DNA of 64,000 nt from Actinostola sp. cb2023 (lineage: Eukaryota > Cnidaria > Anthozoa > Actiniaria > Actinostolidae): positions 372,001 to 436,000 of the forward strand of contig JAUJYZ010001087.1 of NCBI GenBank assembly GCA_033675265.1, in the 5' to 3' direction. Made by a program: the position numbers and the translations under genes. Within the stretch, counting starts at the first letter, position 1. Each line of letters begins with the position of its first letter. The notes under the pieces are model-generated. The model did no database searches and had not been told where the DNA came from. It saw only the letters and a list, made by a program, of their open reading frames with translations. Positions 12,854 through 25,763 of this stretch are shown here, in pieces.

Positions 12854-13159
12854 TAGTCAAATACACACACACACAAAAAACTTATTTTCGGTACCAATGA
12901 TTTAAATGATGATATAATAATGTATTTATTCTCAAACAACAACAGGTTTACCTTGATCATCCATGACTATGGATCCCATGACTATGTTATTCCCACTACA
13001 CGAGGGATAAACGAAGTCGTCTCATGCAGTTGTCTCACGTTCACATGTATGTCAGTAGCGGAACGTCATTTTAGCGACGGAACCCGAGATCAGCACAAAT
13101 CGTCACAGATCATATAATTTTTATGAAATTCTGCCATATATGGGCTATACGGGGACGTG

Positions 13160-13460
13160 CCGCTGGACAGGGTATGGTTTTTGACCTCTCTGTCCTGAAC
13201 AGGGTATATAATTTTATGTGAGTCTGTCCTAAACAGGGTATGGTAATGGACGATTGTCGTTGTTATATATGATTTTAACCGGTATTTAGCCAACCAAGAT
13301 GCGAGAAGTTTACCGATCTTTAGCAGGTCATCAGTCAACATAAAACACGTTAAAATTGTGTAAAAGAAGACAGTGTGTATTTTGTCCTAAACAGGGTCCT
13401 AAAATAGAGGGTGTTGTCCTAGACAGGGTAGGTATTTTTGAGTATTTTGTCCTAGTCAGG
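13160..13460 (+). repeat. Dispersed gtcctaaacagggt motif cluster
   Basis: A motif of the form gtccta(a/g)acagggt occurs at about 13187, 13227, 13383, 13407 and 13441, with a related ggacagggtatgg at 13165. The spacing is irregular. A homopolymer C run follows at 13517-13531. Confidence 0.6.
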
Positions 13461-13540
13461 GTCAGAGTTTCAAACCGTCAGCGGCACTCCTATATACCCA
13501 AACATTGGTAAAGTACCCCCCCCCCCCCCCCACCCGGGGG

Positions 13541-14064
13541 AGTTGATACACGCAGTGAAGAGAAAAATGCAATTACGTCAGTTGTGAGGTTTCAGTTAAC
13601 ACCGAGCCGAGCTACCTAAACCCATATTTACACTTCTTCCAAACACTGTTTAATCACTCTGCGATGTCTAGTTTATGCATACGGTATTTGTATTTGTATG
13701 GATATATTTAGAGTGCAAACCATATGTCCGTGAAATAGTACTATTACTAAATAGTACTAAATAGTGTTATCTCTATTGTTTTCTATTGTAAAAGTGTTTC
13801 ATCAGTGCTATTTAGTACTAATTAGTTAGTACGTGTTTCACGGACATATGGTTTGGCAAATTGCACTCTATGGTACCAAATATAAACTATATCATTGTCA
13901 TGATGACTCGCTGAGTTTGTGAAATCGCAGTAAAATTGCAAGGAAAGCATGTTCTACCGATTCACGCAACGAGCGACCAAACACTTTTTAATCGCACTAA
14001 GATATCTATATTTAGTTCAAATAGGCTACATGTCAGTATTAAAGAAGCCCGACTTAACATTGGG
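13541..14064 (+). repeat. Dispersed repeat family A, copy 3 (interrupted)
   Basis: Aligns with copy 2 from gatacacgcagtgaagaga to the gaagcccgactt ending, but is split by the MITE at 13711-13868. The uninterrupted copies give the empty-site sequence tatttatggtacc. Confidence 0.75.
13711..13868. mobile_element. Tc1/mariner-type MITE inside family A
   Basis: TIRs gagtgcaaaccatatgtccg and complement. Comparison with the empty site in other family A copies shows that exactly one TA was duplicated (13709-13710 and 13869-13870), which assigns the target preference directly. Confidence 0.85.
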
Positions 14065-15539
14065 TTTCTTCTTCTAACTAGTATATTACCTGATGCCATC
14101 AATAAAGTACAAATTAAATACTAACTAACTATGAATATCCAATAAGCGCATTACAAAACCATCCAATTATTAGATATATAATGACTCTTGTTTTGGATTC
14201 ATAAGTTCAGGTTTTTGTTTAGTATTTGCTCCAATAAATAAAATGATGTATCATTACCTACCAAGAGGTTTATGTGTCCACCAATGACTGAAGCGAAAAT
14301 CCTCTTCATGGTACGACCGAGACGAAGTCACCAGGCTATCACTCAATAATATTCATCACGCCGGTGTTAATTGTATATTGAAACGTTAATTTGATGTTAA
14401 TGTAGCCTTACGTCTGTACGATTCACGTTTCTTCTCTTTTACCATGAAAATCTTTGTTCACGTGGATGGACGAGTAACAAAGCGAAACCTGCATAATATG
14501 TTGACATCGTTCAAAGTACCTTGCTGTGTTACAGGTGAAGTACCTGCAGAGCAGCAAAACAACCTCTACACTTGATGAAGAGTCACCATAATAGGTATTT
14601 TCACTTCTACGCTGATGATTGTACGCGACATTTAAAACTATTCTAAGCGGTCTTCCCCGCTCTATAATGGCTAAGTTATGGGGAAATTGGTAGCCGGATT
14701 GCTATCAAGGAAGATGATACGAAAATAAGAGGGTATGGGAGGGTGGGACCAAAAAAATAACAACAACCGAACGATAGCAAACACGACCACCGGGGGCGAG
14801 CTGAGAAGACCACAAGATGTGATCAATACAAGTGTGAAACCCTTGCGCTGTATCGGGACCAACGCTTACTATCGAGTGACGATGGGGCATGGTTGCTCAG
14901 CCCTTATATACGATGTGAGAGACCGCTGAGCATAGTATTCTATTCTAAGCGGTCTTCCCCGCTCTATAACGGCTAAGTTATGGGGAAATTGGTAGCCGCC
15001 AACAAAGGAGACTCAACCGATCGAAAGAACTGGCCCAAGAGATCCAACACTCAAACCTAAAGAAAGCACAGACGTTGAGTTTGCTTCAACACGAATAGCA
15101 TGATCAATTATATTCTGTTATCCCCTGGGATAAAGTGGGAGTAGGCCCTTCCCAGGTGACCCACGAGGTTCGGACAGTAACCTTCAAAGGATCAAAGCAC
15201 TTCCAGATCTCCCAGTCGGGGGACTAAGGAACATTTGGGTGGGGAAAGGTCCAGCCCAGGGGATAACAGCCCTGCCGTTCGGTGGAACCGAAAGGGAATA
15301 AGATTCCCCTACAAGCACTGTTTACACCCAGGGTGGTGGAGGAGGGAAAGAGATAAATATAAATAAATAAATAAAACATGCTTAAATTACTATGACAACC
15401 CAACATTTCATGGCAAACAAACTTTAATGACTAACAAAGGCTCTCCGGCCAACAATGACATAAAGCCTCGAGCAGAGGAGCTACAATAACTATTGTCCTT
15501 AAATTCGCACTCCAAGGGCCCCTGTTAAAGGCATAAACA

Positions 15540-16540
15540 ACGTAAGCCCATCCATATAAGACAGCGACATATGAAATAACAGACATGAAACGACCAGTAA
15601 ACGGTCGAGACAATCGCATCAATCTGGACAAACGAGTAAAGCGGCGGAACGACCGCAACAGTACCTGGTACGGGCAGAAAACAGGCGGAACGATCGCAGC
15701 CATAACTGGAAACGACCAGTAAACGGGCAGACCAACCTCGACAATCTGTAATTGACCGACCAGCAAATATGCGGACTCATCTCTACAATCCTGAATTTAC
15801 CGACCGGTAAGCAGGCGGACCAACCGCTACAATCTGGAATTTACGACCAGTCGCATGACAGATCCGGACTCACGGCGACAATCTGGAATTTCCCGACCAG
15901 TTAACATGCGGACTCATCTCTACAATCCTGAATTTACCGACCGGTAAGCAGGCGGACCAACCGCTACAATCTGGAATTGAACGACCAGCAAATATGCGGA
16001 CTCATCTCTACAATCCTGAATTTACCGACCGGTAAGCAGGCGGACCAACCGCTACAATCTGGAATTGAACGACCAGCAAATATGCGGACTCATCTCTACA
16101 ATCCTGAATTTACCGACCGGTAAGCAGGCGGACCAACCGCTACAATCTGGAATTTACGACCAGTCGCATGACAGATCCGGACTCACCGCGACAATCTGGA
16201 ATTTCCCGACCAGTTAACATGCGGACTCACGTGCCGCGACAATCTGGAATTTCCCGACCAGTTAACATGCGGACTCACGTGCCGCGACAATCTGGAATTT
16301 CCCGACCAGTTAACATGCGGACTCACGTGCCGCGACGATCTGGAATTTCCCGACCAGTTAACGTGCGGACTCACGTGCCGCGACAATCTGGAATTTCCCG
16401 ACCAGTTAACGTGCGGACTCACGTGCCGCGACAATCTGGAATTTCCCGACCAGTTAACATGCGGACTCACGTGCCGCGACAATCTGGAATTTCCCGACCA
16501 GTTCACATGTTGACACACCGCGACAATCTGGATAAACCAC
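15540..16540. repeat. Minisatellite of about 48 bp and longer variants
   Basis: The 16200-16510 block has a 48-bp period (gcggactcacgtgccgcgac, caatctggaatttcccgacc). The upstream part is a diverged higher-order version alternating accggtaagcaggcgg and ccagcaaatatgcgg forms. Because 48 is a multiple of three, both strands stay open for over 150 codons; these ORFs are not credible genes. Confidence 0.9.
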
Positions 16541-17956
16541 TGAGCTACACGGGCGGAACAACTGAACCTAAAAGAAACGAAAATATAGAACGAACCAAAG
16601 TAGTAAACAGCAAAGTTTATGACTACAATATCGAAAACGCATGACAAAGATTTCTTAATGCAAGTGAGAAAAGAAACACAATGGGACTGGCTAATTATGA
16701 AGGCATGTGAAAGCGAGCGTAACACGTGGAATGAAAAGGCAACGAGAACAAATATGCAAATGCCAAGCAGTTCAAACTAAAGCAAAGTAAAATAACCTGG
16801 AAATATAACTATGTTAGAGAGACCCGAGACAAAAAAGAGCAGAAATAAACGATTAAAATAACTAGGCAACCCGCGTGAGGGGAATATAAAGAAGTGGACG
16901 GAAGCCGGCACCAGGAATAATGACATGACCACAACACAACGACCACGTGGAACCAACCAAGAACGGTAAACAACTCTGAAGCAAATAAAACCGCGATAAG
17001 AACCACAGGCAGCCCAACCATTGCTTTTGAAGCTATTTAATAATAAATATAAATACATTTATATTCGCGCGTCTTTTTATGGGTTTCCTGTGGTAGAGCG
17101 CGCGCGCGCGCGCGCAATACGTATTATATTGGGCTTCCTGTGTTGAGTAAGGTATAATGTTGGGCTCCCTGTGCGCGACCCATGCGTCCAGCAGTACATG
17201 TGTATATTGAAACAAGGTATGAAACTCGGTCACGTGACAATTACGTTTTTGCCCCTAATCTTTGTCAAAATGACGTGAAAATTCAATGTTTCCTTCGAAT
17301 AACTTAACTTTACTGTATTCTCTAAACACTTCATAAGTTTCAGTCGTGTAACTTCACCGTACGCTGAGAAATTTTAATTTTGACATTTTGCGCATCATGG
17401 ACCGATGTGCGGTGCACTTCTCTGGTGCACTTTTCCGTGAAGCAGTCGGGTTTTACCTTCGAGAGGACATCGACAAGCGCTCGGCAAATCTTAATTGTGC
17501 TCTTTTTTGCAAGTTTTAATATTTATATTTTCACTAAACATAAGTCAAAACATCTACAATATACTTTATTTGTTTTCTGTTTTGAATTTATAAAGTATTT
17601 GTATTGTGTTTTGATTTTTATCGATTAAAATGCTTTAAAATTGAGGCATTGTGTTTGATAAATGCAGAATAGTCTCAATATTTAGTACTGCACAACACAT
17701 TTTTGCTATCAGTGCTTATAAACAAAACGACAAACAAACGTATTTATTTCAACAATCAGTTAAAATAAGTTTACTAGCTTTTTTCATACTGTTTTGCCGT
17801 TCTTTCTGTACAATTCATGCACTATATTGATCATTATAAAATAACTATGATATAACGCGCGCTCTGATTGGCCAAAGGATGCGTATCGAGCGCAGATATT
17901 CAAACATTTTTGTAACGAACAAAATTGAAAACTTGCCTTAAAATCATAATTGTATT

Positions 17957-18068
17957 TTATAAAAGAAATAGAAAACTCGCCCGCTGTGCTATGTGCAGAT
18001 TTATAGCACGCGGTGACTGATCATATAAATCTGCACATAGCACGCGCGCTCGTTTTCTATTTCTTCAG
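17957..18068. repeat. Hairpin within the foldback left arm
   Basis: Inverted arms aaagaaatagaaaac... and ...gttttctatttctt enclose atgtgcagattta and its complement. It may be an old small insertion. Confidence 0.6.
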
Positions 18069-18249
18069 TAAAAATTCGTATTTAAAAATACGAAATTAAT
18101 AAATTTTATGCATGCCTGTCACCACAATCGACGAAGTTGTGAATGAATAACAAACATCGGAGTGCGATATTTTAACTCTGTGTTTCTCAGATGATAGTAT
18201 TTGCTAAATGTGTTGTGCTATTTCAATGACAATAATGAACAACTGTTAA

Positions 18250-18671
18250 AGTGCCTATGAAACGAAAATGTCGATCCTTGTTTTATTGTACATTATTGTT
18301 GTTTGGCCTTTCTCTGAACATTTGCTGTATTTAAACATCGACTTTGAGCGTGCGAACATTTTCTTTTCGCGGTTCGAAAATTATCATTTTCAACCAAAAT
18401 GTGCGACAAGAGACTGGGCCCTTGACAATGGCTCGGTGACGTCATAAGTTGTGTATGCCTTTGTTTGCACAACTTATGACGTCACATTTCTATAGTTTGA
18501 CCGAGCGGGAATTGTCGCACTTTGAAACCCAAAATGCCCAACTTCGTGCGCGAAATAAAAAATGTTCCTGAAGCTCAATTCACTTTTTATTAATGCCATG
18601 TAAACAACCAAATAGTAAACTTTCGTAGTAGCAAATAAAAACGGGGTCTGTTTTTTCGTTTCATAGGCACT
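18250..18671. mobile_element. TTAA-flanked (piggyBac-type) MITE
   Basis: TIR agtgcctatgaaacgaaaa and complement, flanked on both sides by TTAA (18246-18249 and 18672-18675). A nested palindrome with gacgtcataagttgtg sits inside. The right arm of the host foldback lacks this element, so it inserted after the arms formed. Confidence 0.75.
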
Positions 18672-20323
18672 TTAAGGGTCGACTAACATATTTATTTCGA
18701 CTGTTGCTAAGGAAAATTTGAAACCTAAAAAAAAATCGTAAAATTCAAAGAGAAGAGAAGGGACTTATAGGAAGTGATTGTAAGGGAGAAAGCTTTGTCA
18801 AAGCATGACGTCACCAAATTACGTCACAATGACGTCATCAAAACAGAAAATGCTCTTTTTTTCCAAGAATTTATAAGATACTGTAAATCTATGATTATAC
18901 ACTTGTTCTACAACACAAGGAGCAGACAACTGAGCATGGATTTGGCATTTAAATGAAAAAGTTTTTTTTATGGATTAAATTCCATAACTTGTCATATTGT
19001 CTTCAGTTTTTAAAAAGCATGCTCAGCAATGTTGACTAGGTCGTTGTTGATATTCTAGGTTAGAAAAAAAAAATAACCCTCAGTGAACGTGCTCGGAAAT
19101 TTTGAAGGTTTTTGAAAACGAGAATCTGCGCATGCGCAGTGAAGTCTTGTTAAATTTACCGTTCTTTTTCAGCATTGAATTGATGGGTTTCGGAAAAGAA
19201 TCCTACGAAAATGTTTAGACAGTTCTCTATTCTGTCATTTGGCATAAAAATTATTATGCAGCAAAGACGTTTTGATTTTCCTGTTGTACCCAAGCAGGAG
19301 ATGCGCGAATTTTATGACTTTCAATTCATAAATTGTATGCTTGCTCATTTCTGCTAAAACGAAATTTAAAACCCCTATAGAGAAGTAGGATGTATAACAA
19401 GGCTATAAAATATCAAAATTAAAAAAAAAAATCATCAACAAAGCTAAAGAATTGAAGACATGTAAAATCTCATAGCAACGCGGTTGCATAGTAACGAAAT
19501 ATGCTAGTCCACCCTCTCCTTCGATGTCAGTGAATTTGAGTTCGTCTATATTTTTGCTTCAGATGGTTTATGCTGTGTTGACGTTCCGGCTTGTGTTTTA
19601 ATTTAAGAAGTACTGTAAGAAAGTACAAAATAACGTAGATGAGAGAGTCATAATGTTTAAACAGATAAAGTACTAGGTTCTTTATTGAACTTGATTGAAG
19701 TGTATTTCACTGACAACGAACTGCACACAAGTCAAATAGCTCGGTCATAATTTATGAAAAATAACTGCCATAGTATAGGCAAGTTCTTTTATGTGTTTTA
19801 TTAGAGAACAGTTAGAGCAAAAACTACTAAAACCTCAAGAAAATACTTCAGAAAATATATTAAGTTCAGCTTACTTTTCAACAAAACTGTCGTGTGTCGA
19901 GCACATCAACTACAATTCTCCACCATTCAAAATGAAAAAGGACTACTTTAAAACCGTCGAATTTCTTCTAAAGTTACTTAAAGTTGACATGAATTGTGAA
20001 CTTCTAAACTTACCATGGATCAAGAATAGGATCCAAACGTTTACACCGAAAAAAACATTTTTCAAAACTTCAGCGATTTCACCCTGGGTACCCCCCACGG
20101 GCCTGTAGCGCACGACGACTTCGGCTCTTCGGCTTACGGAAAAGTGCACCAGAGAACACAGGCAGCCCAACCATTCCTTTTGAGGCTACTAAATAAGGAA
20201 ATAAAATGATATTTGCGTCTTTTTTATGGGTTTCCCGCGCGCGCGAGATATGTTGGGTTCCCTGTGCTGAGTAATATCCTATGTTGGGCTTCCTGTGTGC
20301 GTCCCGCAGTACATGTGTATATT

Positions 20324-20558
20324 AGAGAGATTTAGCAAACACGACGCGACGTGAGAACGCGACGTTAGATGACGAATATATCACATTTAGTCATTGCGTG
20401 ACTACCGTGACAACGTCGCGACGTCAAGTTCACGACGCCATTTCACTTGTTTTCACGTCCTCTTCATGACGTTGAGGACGCCAACGGTCGTTTCACAGTT
20501 ATTCGTCAGCGCGCGCGCCGTCCTCTTTCACGTCGCGTCGTGTTTGCTAAATCTCTCT
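20324..20558. mobile_element. MITE at the centre of the foldback
   Basis: TIR agagagatttagcaaacacg and complement; flanks share att. The interior is rich in cgacg words (cacgacgcgacgtg). No ORF. Confidence 0.7.
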
Positions 20559-22547
20559 ATTTACACAAGGTGTGAAACTGATGGCGTATCATGGCCTGAT
20601 GTGCGCCGCAAGTAGCTGGTGCACTTTTCCGTGAGCCGAAGAGCCGAAGTCGTCGTGCGCTATAGACTCGTGGGGGGGTACCCAGGGTTAAGTCGTTATT
20701 TTGTCGCTAATAGCGGGGCGTGGAAGAGAAGTTCATATCAAGAAAGACTGATTTTTTCGGTGTAAACGTTGGGATTCTTTTCCCTATTCATGGTAAGTTT
20801 AGAAGTTCACAATTCATGTCAACTTTAAGTAAATTTAGAAGAAATTTGACGGTTTTAAAGTAGTCCTTTTTCATTTTGAATGGTGGAGAAACTTTGGATA
20901 TGTTTTGCTCGACACGTGAGAAAGTTTTGTTGAAAATAAAGTGAACTAAAATTACTTTTTTGTCATGGTTTTTACGTAGTAGATTGCTCTAAATGTTCTC
21001 TAATAAAAGGACTTATCTATACTAGGGCAGAAGGGCTACTTAATACTCCTCAACAAATCAGTTTTTTCCCATAAATTATGACTGAGCTATTTGACTTGTG
21101 TAGTTCAGTGTCAGTGATTGAAATACACTTCAACAAGGAACCTCTTTCAACTGACTAATGGTACTTTATCTGTTTAAACATTACTGAGTGTTTGACATAA
21201 TTTTGTACTTTACTTATAGTTCTTCTGACACAAGGGAACGCCAACACAGCATAAACCATCTAAAGCAAAAATATAGACGAACTCACTGATTCACTCGGAC
21301 ATCGAAGGAGACATGAATGGCGAAGGACTTGTGAAGCTGCCATGAACTAAAATATTAACAGTTGTTCGTTATTGTCATTGAAATAGCACAACACATTTAG
21401 CAAATAAGCTTACTATCATCTGAGAGAAACACAGAGTAATTTTAACGGCGTATTTTTCGTAAGAACGTAAGTAAGCTTATTGCTTCCAACTGCGATGTTG
21501 TGTTATTCATATTCCCGGCTTGTCGATTGTGTATAATATTTACTTCATTGTTATTATTTATCCATGCTATTACTGATCAATATAGTGAATAAATTGCAAA
21601 GAAAGAACGGCAAAACAGTGTGTAAAAAGCTAGTAAACTTTTATTGTTGAAATAAATACGTTTGTTTGTCATTTTGTGTACAAGTACTGATAGCAAATGT
21701 GTTGTGCAGTACTAAATATTGAGACTATTCAGCATTTATCAAACACAATGCGTCAATTTTGAAGATTTTAATCGATCAAAATCAAAATACAAAACAAATA
21801 CTTTACAGAAGTCAAAACAGAAAACAAAGAAAGTATATTGTAGATGTTTTGACTCATGTTTAGTGAACATATAAATGTTAAAACTTGTCAAAAAGAGCAC
21901 AGTTCAGATCTGCCGAGCGCTTGTCGATGCCTTCTCGAAGGTAAAATCCGACTGCTTCACGGAAAAGTGCACCAGCTACTTGCGGCGCACATCGGGCCAC
22001 GACGCACAAAATTTCAACAATTAGTTTCTCAGCGTACGTTGAAGTTAGACGACTGATACTTACAAAGTATTTCGAGAATACGGTAAAGTTTAGTTATTCG
22101 AAGAAAAAATGAATTGTCACGACATTTTGACAAAATTAGGGGCAAAAACGTATTTGTCACGTGACCTAGTTTCATACCTTGTGTAAATATACACATGTAC
22201 TGCGGGTGCATCCCGCAAGACGCACACAGGAAGCCCAACATAGGACATTTCTCAACACAGGGAATCCAACATAATACGTATTGCGCGCGCGCTCTCTACC
22301 ACAGGAAGCCCATCAAAAAAAGACGCAAATATCATTTTATTTCATTATTAGTAGCCTCAAAAGCAATGGTTGGGCTGCCTGTGGTGTAAATATACACATT
22401 GCTGCGGGCGCGTCCCGCAGGATGCACACAGGAAGCCCAGCATTATACATTTCTATACACAGGGAACCCAATATATAAATGCGCACGCGCTCTACCACAG
22501 GAAACCCATCAAAAAAAGACGCAAATATCATTTTATTTCATTATTTA

Positions 22548-22768
22548 GGGTGCGTTCGATTGACCGTATTCCAGAATAGGAATACACAGAATAACATCCC
22601 TAATTCGCTGTCACGCAGCTACTGTCCACTGTAAAATAAAACGATTCGTTGTTGTATCATAATAAAGTTACAAGGAACAGTTTGGAATTTTAAATGTGCT
22701 GAAATAAAAGCATCCAAGTGTTTATTCCGTGTATTCCTATTCTGGAATAGAGTCAATCGAACGCACCC
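22548..22768. mobile_element. PIF/Harbinger-type MITE nested in the foldback
   Basis: The same TIR as 11486-11705 (gggtgcgttcgattgacc). TTA lies on both sides (22545-22547 and 22769-22771). It splits a tail of the host repeat between cattattta and agtagcctc. Confidence 0.8.
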
Positions 22769-23652
22769 TTAGTAGCCTCAAAAGGAATGGTTGGGCTGCC
22801 TGTGCAGAGAAGTGCCATCGCACATAAGGCCATGATACGCTATCAGTTTCATACCTTGTTTCAATATTACACATTGTTGTGGGCGCGTCCCGCAGGACGC
22901 ACACAGGGATCCCAACATTATACATTTCTATGCACAGGGAACCCAACGTATCGCATATCGCGCGCGCGCTCTACCACAGGAAACCCATCAAAAAGACGCG
23001 CGAATATAAATGTATTTATATTTATTAATAAATAGCCTCAAAAGCAATGGTTGGGCTGCCTGTGTAAGAACCAAACCGTTTATACCTACAAGTCCAAGTA
23101 TTCCCTAATAGAATGAACACCACACCATTAGAACCTTCAGAACCTGGACGAGCGAATATGAAGAAGCTTGGCATGAGGCCAGCGTCCTGAGCTGGCGGGG
23201 AAAGCAGTGGAACCGTTGAAAGTAGAGAAGAGAGAAAGCCACGAACATCGACGACTTGAAGTCCAGAAGGGTTGCGCGCTTGAAAGTATGCAGCAGGACG
23301 TTGGGAAGCCATAAACTGGTAGAAGCATTAAATGTAGACCTTTATGAAGACGACACTGTTCGCTGCTCAACGCTTACTATCGAGTGACGATGGGGCATGG
23401 TTGCTCAGCCCTTATATACTTATATACGCTGTGAGAGACCGCTGAGCATACTAGGATCTTTCACATACAAAGGACCACTGCCATCTAAAAAAGCAATTAC
23501 TCACCATAATCACATACATGAAAAAATTACTCGATTGGCTGAGAGCATAGCAGTTCAGATATAATTGCACAGTGCAAAATGTGTAATTCAGTGCAAAACA
23601 TGTAATTCAGTGCACAAACACAGATTCTTGATTTGCATTGGTTAAAATACAA

Positions 23653-24186
23653 TAGACCTTATTCACGCGTGCTGATTTTCGAGATCAGAATACCAGGATC
23701 TTTCATATAAAAATAACCATTGCCATCTGAAAAAGCAATTATTCATCATATCTTTGGAAAATTTCAATAGTATTGGATAAAATCCCGAGAAGATATCATA
23801 AATGACATTTAGAGCGTTTTAGCATGGGATTTTGCCGTCATTCGTACCAATTTTTTCCGAAATTGCTTAATTTCAAGGTTTAACACTTTCCACTAAAAGA
23901 ATATATTGATATAAGATAAGTGTAAAAGTTTTAGAGAAAAATGACATGTCCTTGCGGAGTTATGAACGTTTTTAATTCTGAAAATACATCAGAACGAGGC
24001 TTGGTACGCATAACGGCAAAATCCCATACTAAACTCTCTAAATGTCATTTACGATATCTTCTCGGGATTTTATCTAATACTATTGAAATTTTCCAAAAAA
24101 TATTGATGGCAGATGGCAGTGGTCATTTGTATGTGAAAGAGCCTAGTATTCTGATCTCGAAAACCAGCACGCGTGAATAAGGTCTA
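23653..24186. mobile_element. MITE with TIR tagaccttattcacgcg
   Basis: Inverted arms of roughly 190 bp (tagaccttattcacgcgtgc at 23653; complement ending 24186), including catttagag and ccgagaagatatc blocks in both arms. The 79-codon ORF inside is arm translation. The element at 63322-63526 also begins tagacct. Confidence 0.75.
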
Positions 24187-24797
24187 TAGAAAATGATGAT
24201 ATTAGCCAATCACATTGCAGCGGTTTCCATGGCAACAGATAATTCACAGAAAATCAGAAAATTCAAGATGGCGGGTGTTTTGCCGAAAAGGGTCCAAAAC
24301 GCTGCCAAAATCACTAAAAATCCATTTTATACATTATAAAAAGCAGAAAGAATGTGAAAGAAGGAGCCGCTGCCTGTAATTATGGAGTTTGCAAGCACCA
24401 AAAACAACATTTTTGCCATTTTATAGACTCGACATGAAAGTTGACGGGGGAGCCTTGACTAGAAAGGAAAACGGCGATAAATGAAGAACTTTGTTGGCTC
24501 TTGTAAGCAAAAGGTTCTTCAAACTTCTACAAATTAATGAGTATTCAACTTTGGTTTGAGTGGTCAGGAAAGTAATCATGGATAACCAGTGAATTACAGT
24601 ACTGAAGTTTAGTCGAATTTCTCTCAGTCTGAGTGCGTGAATGAACTCATCAAAACTGAGGATCAAACTTTTGAGCTTTCGGGAATAGAAAATCAGAGTT
24701 ATGTACTCGTTTCAACTTTCTAAAAACGATGAACAGCCTTTGTACTTAATACTGTTTGTTGCTATAATCAGTATGTAGGGATTGTTGTGTTTGTAGT
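24187..24797. other. No recognisable gene
   Basis: Only short ORFs, none resembling a known family. It sits between a MITE and the 3' LTR of Gypsy-1. Confidence 0.5.
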
Positions 24798-24941
24798 TGT
24801 AATATCGTCTCTAAGCATTTAACAATAAGATGGTTCGGATTGTCAGCTTTACACGTTTACATGTCGGCCATCTTGCCTTCAACCAACCCCGACTCGCGCA
24901 TGCGCACTGCCTAACTCACGCCAGTCTCCTAATACACTACA
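24798..24941 (-). repeat. 3' LTR of Gypsy-1
   Basis: On the minus strand it starts tgtagtgtattagg directly after a purine run (aaagggggaga, the expected polypurine tract) and ends agacgatattaca. TG...CA ends and a length of 144 bp fit a short Gypsy LTR. The ending (gcttagag, cgatattaca) recurs at 37069, where the 5' LTR should begin. Confidence 0.7.
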
Positions 24942-25072
24942 TCTCCCCCTTTGTAGAGATTAAAGTTCAGGGTTCAAACTAAATCAATGTTAACGTTTCT
25001 AGCATAAACAGTTCAATGTTAAAATCAAGTAAGGCAGGTGTCAAGTTCAAACTTAGGCCAAAGTTCATGCAG

Positions 25073-25660
25073 CTAAGCATGCAAACAAATAACCATACTG
25101 AAAGTACAATTATCCCATAACATAATCATCAAAGTGTTTTGGCCTTGCTCTTGTTCTCTGCCGGTCCTTGGCTCAGGTTCAGTCCTGTCCAGATGGGCTT
25201 CTTTTGGTGGTTCTTTGGGGTCATCTATCCTGCTGTCCTCTACTGTCACATTCACTTCCCTCTCCTTTTCTGGGAAGTCTGGAGTGTATTTATTGATGTG
25301 GCTGGTGTTTCTAGAGTACTGTGCACCGCTAGGGCTCTGTACTATTGTGCTATTCCCACTCTTACTTGTCACAGTGTGCGGTACTGCGTTGAAAGGTGTG
25401 GTCAGCTTGTTGTGCTTGTCCTGCTTCATTAGGACTTGGTCTCCCACAGCAATCATAGAAGGGCGGGCTCCTCGCAGCGCAACAGCATAGGATTTTGTTT
25501 TCGCCTTTTGCTCGGCATCCCTGTCGAAGACTTCTTGGTCATACACATGCTCAGGTCTGGGATTTTTCCTCGCATTTTTCGGTTGAATAACATCTCTGCA
25601 GGGCTCTTCCCAGTAGTGTTGTGCGGTAAGCTCCTGTATGATCTCAGGTATTTCCTCAAC
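25073..25660 (-). pseudogene. Gypsy-1 integrase C-terminal part
   Basis: Overlapping minus-strand frames carry the region after the integrase core: a segment with LRKYLRSYR and TGKSPAEMLFNRKMRG (25453-25659), then, in another frame, VGDQVLMKQDKHNK, a typical integrase C-terminal barrel stretch, and HINKYTPDFPE (25073-25546). The switch of frame between the two shows at least one frameshift. The element cannot make a complete integrase from this copy. Confidence 0.8.
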
Positions 25661-25763
25661 TCAATCTTCCAAGGTTGTCCCTCCGCCTGGGCAATCTGTA
25701 GGCGTTTTAGGATTGATCTGTTCTGCCGTTCAACCTCCCCATTGGCTTGTGCCCACTTGGCGG

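Larger units (their letters stand above)
17004..23064. mobile_element. 6.06-kb foldback DNA element with 7-bp target duplications
   Basis: The outer ends are inverted (cacaggcagcccaacc at 17004; complement ending 23064). The flanking heptamer taagaac is present on both sides (16997-17003 and 23065-23071). Long internal arms match as inverted repeats: 17004-18245 with about 21360-22384, and about 19500-20155 with about 20610-21335. The same TIR recurs internally at 20157 (plus) and, inverted, ending at 22384 and 22804, so copies have nested. Subterminal acaggaagcccaac motifs repeat many times. ORFs inside (for example 19791-20108) match nothing I recognise, so it appears non-autonomous. Superfamily undetermined. 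Confidence 0.75.
14638..23450. mobile_element. Candidate non-autonomous tyrosine-recombinase element with split direct repeats
   Basis: A 59-bp block X occurs at 14638-14696 and 14940-14998. A block Z of about 75-83 bp occurs at 14860-14934 and 23368-23450. The order along the plus strand is X - spacer - Z.X - interior - Z. This is the same topology as the Ngaro-like element at 29750-36725 (B2 - A2.B1 - ORFs - A1), so it fits the split-direct-repeat design of DIRS/Ngaro transposons. Block Z contains a ttatatac TATA-like box. No recombinase or reverse transcriptase ORF is seen in the interior, so mobility would have depended on another element. The interior carries inverted ctgttatcccctggg (15115, complement ending 15269), a 48-bp minisatellite, and the 17004-23064 foldback. 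Confidence 0.5.

Noticed and set aside
15115..15269. Terminal repeats of a small transposon (ctgttatcccctggg)
   Set aside because: Only 15 bp match and there is no flanking duplication; kept as a note inside the 14638-23450 element.
16168..16725. 158- and 180-codon ORFs on opposite strands
   Set aside because: The 48-bp unit is a multiple of three, so open frames are automatic on both strands.
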